A stretch of DNA of 64,000 nucleotides from Methylococcaceae bacterium (GTDB taxonomy: Bacteria; Pseudomonadota; Gammaproteobacteria; Methylococcales; Methylomonadaceae): assembly GCA_021647585.1 (NCBI GenBank), contig JAKIUK010000008.1:20513-84512 (forward strand), written 5' to 3'. Below the pieces are notes generated by a model. The model ran no database searches and was not told where the DNA came from. It was given only the letters and a program-made list of their open reading frames with translations. Within the stretch, counting starts at the first letter, position 1. Each line of letters opens with the position of its first letter. Position numbers and translations under genes: made by a program. Positions 63,893 through 64,000 of this stretch are shown here, piece by piece.

Positions 63893-64000
63893 GTACCATG
63901 ATTTTTTAAAAGGTCAGCCCGAAACATATCGGGTGATTTTCTAAAGATTTCAGGATCTATTCTATACCAACATTGAAGAGCTTCAAAGGGTGTTCTAACC
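63866..64000 (-). mobile_element. IS481-type element, right-edge copy (transposase C-terminus)
   Basis: The end sequence TTGTCAGGTTTCACTACG plus TTGTACC matches the IS end at 42091-42118 in inverse. Inside, the minus strand encodes VRTPFEALQCWYRIDPEIFR, KSPDMFRADLLKNHGTT and a stop, the last 35 residues of the same transposase family as at 41466-42108, about 75% alike by eye. The rest lies outside the window, so this copy may be intact. Confidence 0.8.

Overview
The window is a stretch of an AT-rich chromosome from a gammaproteobacterium. The evidence is the set of gammaproteobacterial gene neighbourhoods: gcvR-bcp, surE-pcm, an E. coli-like CpsG phosphomannomutase, a YjfI/PspA-like pair, a YeeY/YeeZ-like pair and an Mla-type lipid transporter. 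A methylotrophic or methanotrophic relative (Methylococcales-like) is possible from overall gene flavour, but no diagnostic C1 gene is present, so that is only a guess.

Layout. 1-3.7 kb: divergent polyamine genes (membrane-domain speE cut by the window edge, and speD), a DUF2170/PspA-like pair and a rhomboid protease. 3.8-4.7 kb: remnants (IS200-type tnpA fragment, frameshifted HDOD gene) and a long perfect palindrome. 4.8-9.1 kb: a CPA2 antiporter coupled to a trifunction-free PutA. 9.1-10.6 kb: a V4R-like protein, two tandem tiny membrane proteins and a BFD-type ferredoxin. 10.7-13.5 kb: a cobalamin riboswitch with visible terminator, then btuB and a BtuM-like transporter. 13.7-21 kb: SPOR protein, gcvR-bcp, PhoH-like ATPase, PerM-like permease and small exported or membrane proteins. 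21.3-29 kb: leucine biosynthesis (leuC, leuD, a LeuA/CimA-type synthase, leuB) with a divergent HemF-like gene embedded, then phosphomannomutase and rpe. 30-33.2 kb: a two-gene exported cassette with a MACPF-like lipoprotein. 34-38 kb: lipocalin-like protein, a large flagellin behind a sigma-54-type promoter, and a TPR protein. 38-41 kb: SWIM-SNF2 helicase.

41.4-54.1 kb is the accessory, decaying part: an internally deleted IS481-type element truncating a subtilase fragment, a second IS200-type fragment, a PurN-like gene, LysR-YeeZ, a PAS-SpoIIE phosphatase with a rubredoxin-reductase-like partner, a SLC13/TrkA-C permease, then a 2.4-kb scar (dead REP-associated transposase between REP palindromes, CHC2 primase fragment, broken XRE regulator, a parDE-type toxin-antitoxin pair and a broken parE relic). 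This scar is bracketed by a near-identical copy of the permease 5' end. 54.4-63.5 kb returns to core functions: uppP, Smr protein, surE-pcm-yqaA, a TIGR02270-like protein and an Mla-type operon whose last gene, the auxiliary lipoprotein, is broken at an A11 homopolymer. The right edge enters another copy of the IS481-type element.

Intergenic spaces are unusually rich in structured repeats. At least four families recur: a 'GACCAG/GGGAGGAATCTTG' element at six loci, a roughly 110-170-bp element with terminal inverted repeats at three loci, modular nested palindromes at three to four loci, and IS481-type ends including a solo end. The most novel-looking candidates are the MACPF-like two-gene exported cassette and the modular nested palindromes. 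All positions and motifs were read by eye; no database search or folding program was run.
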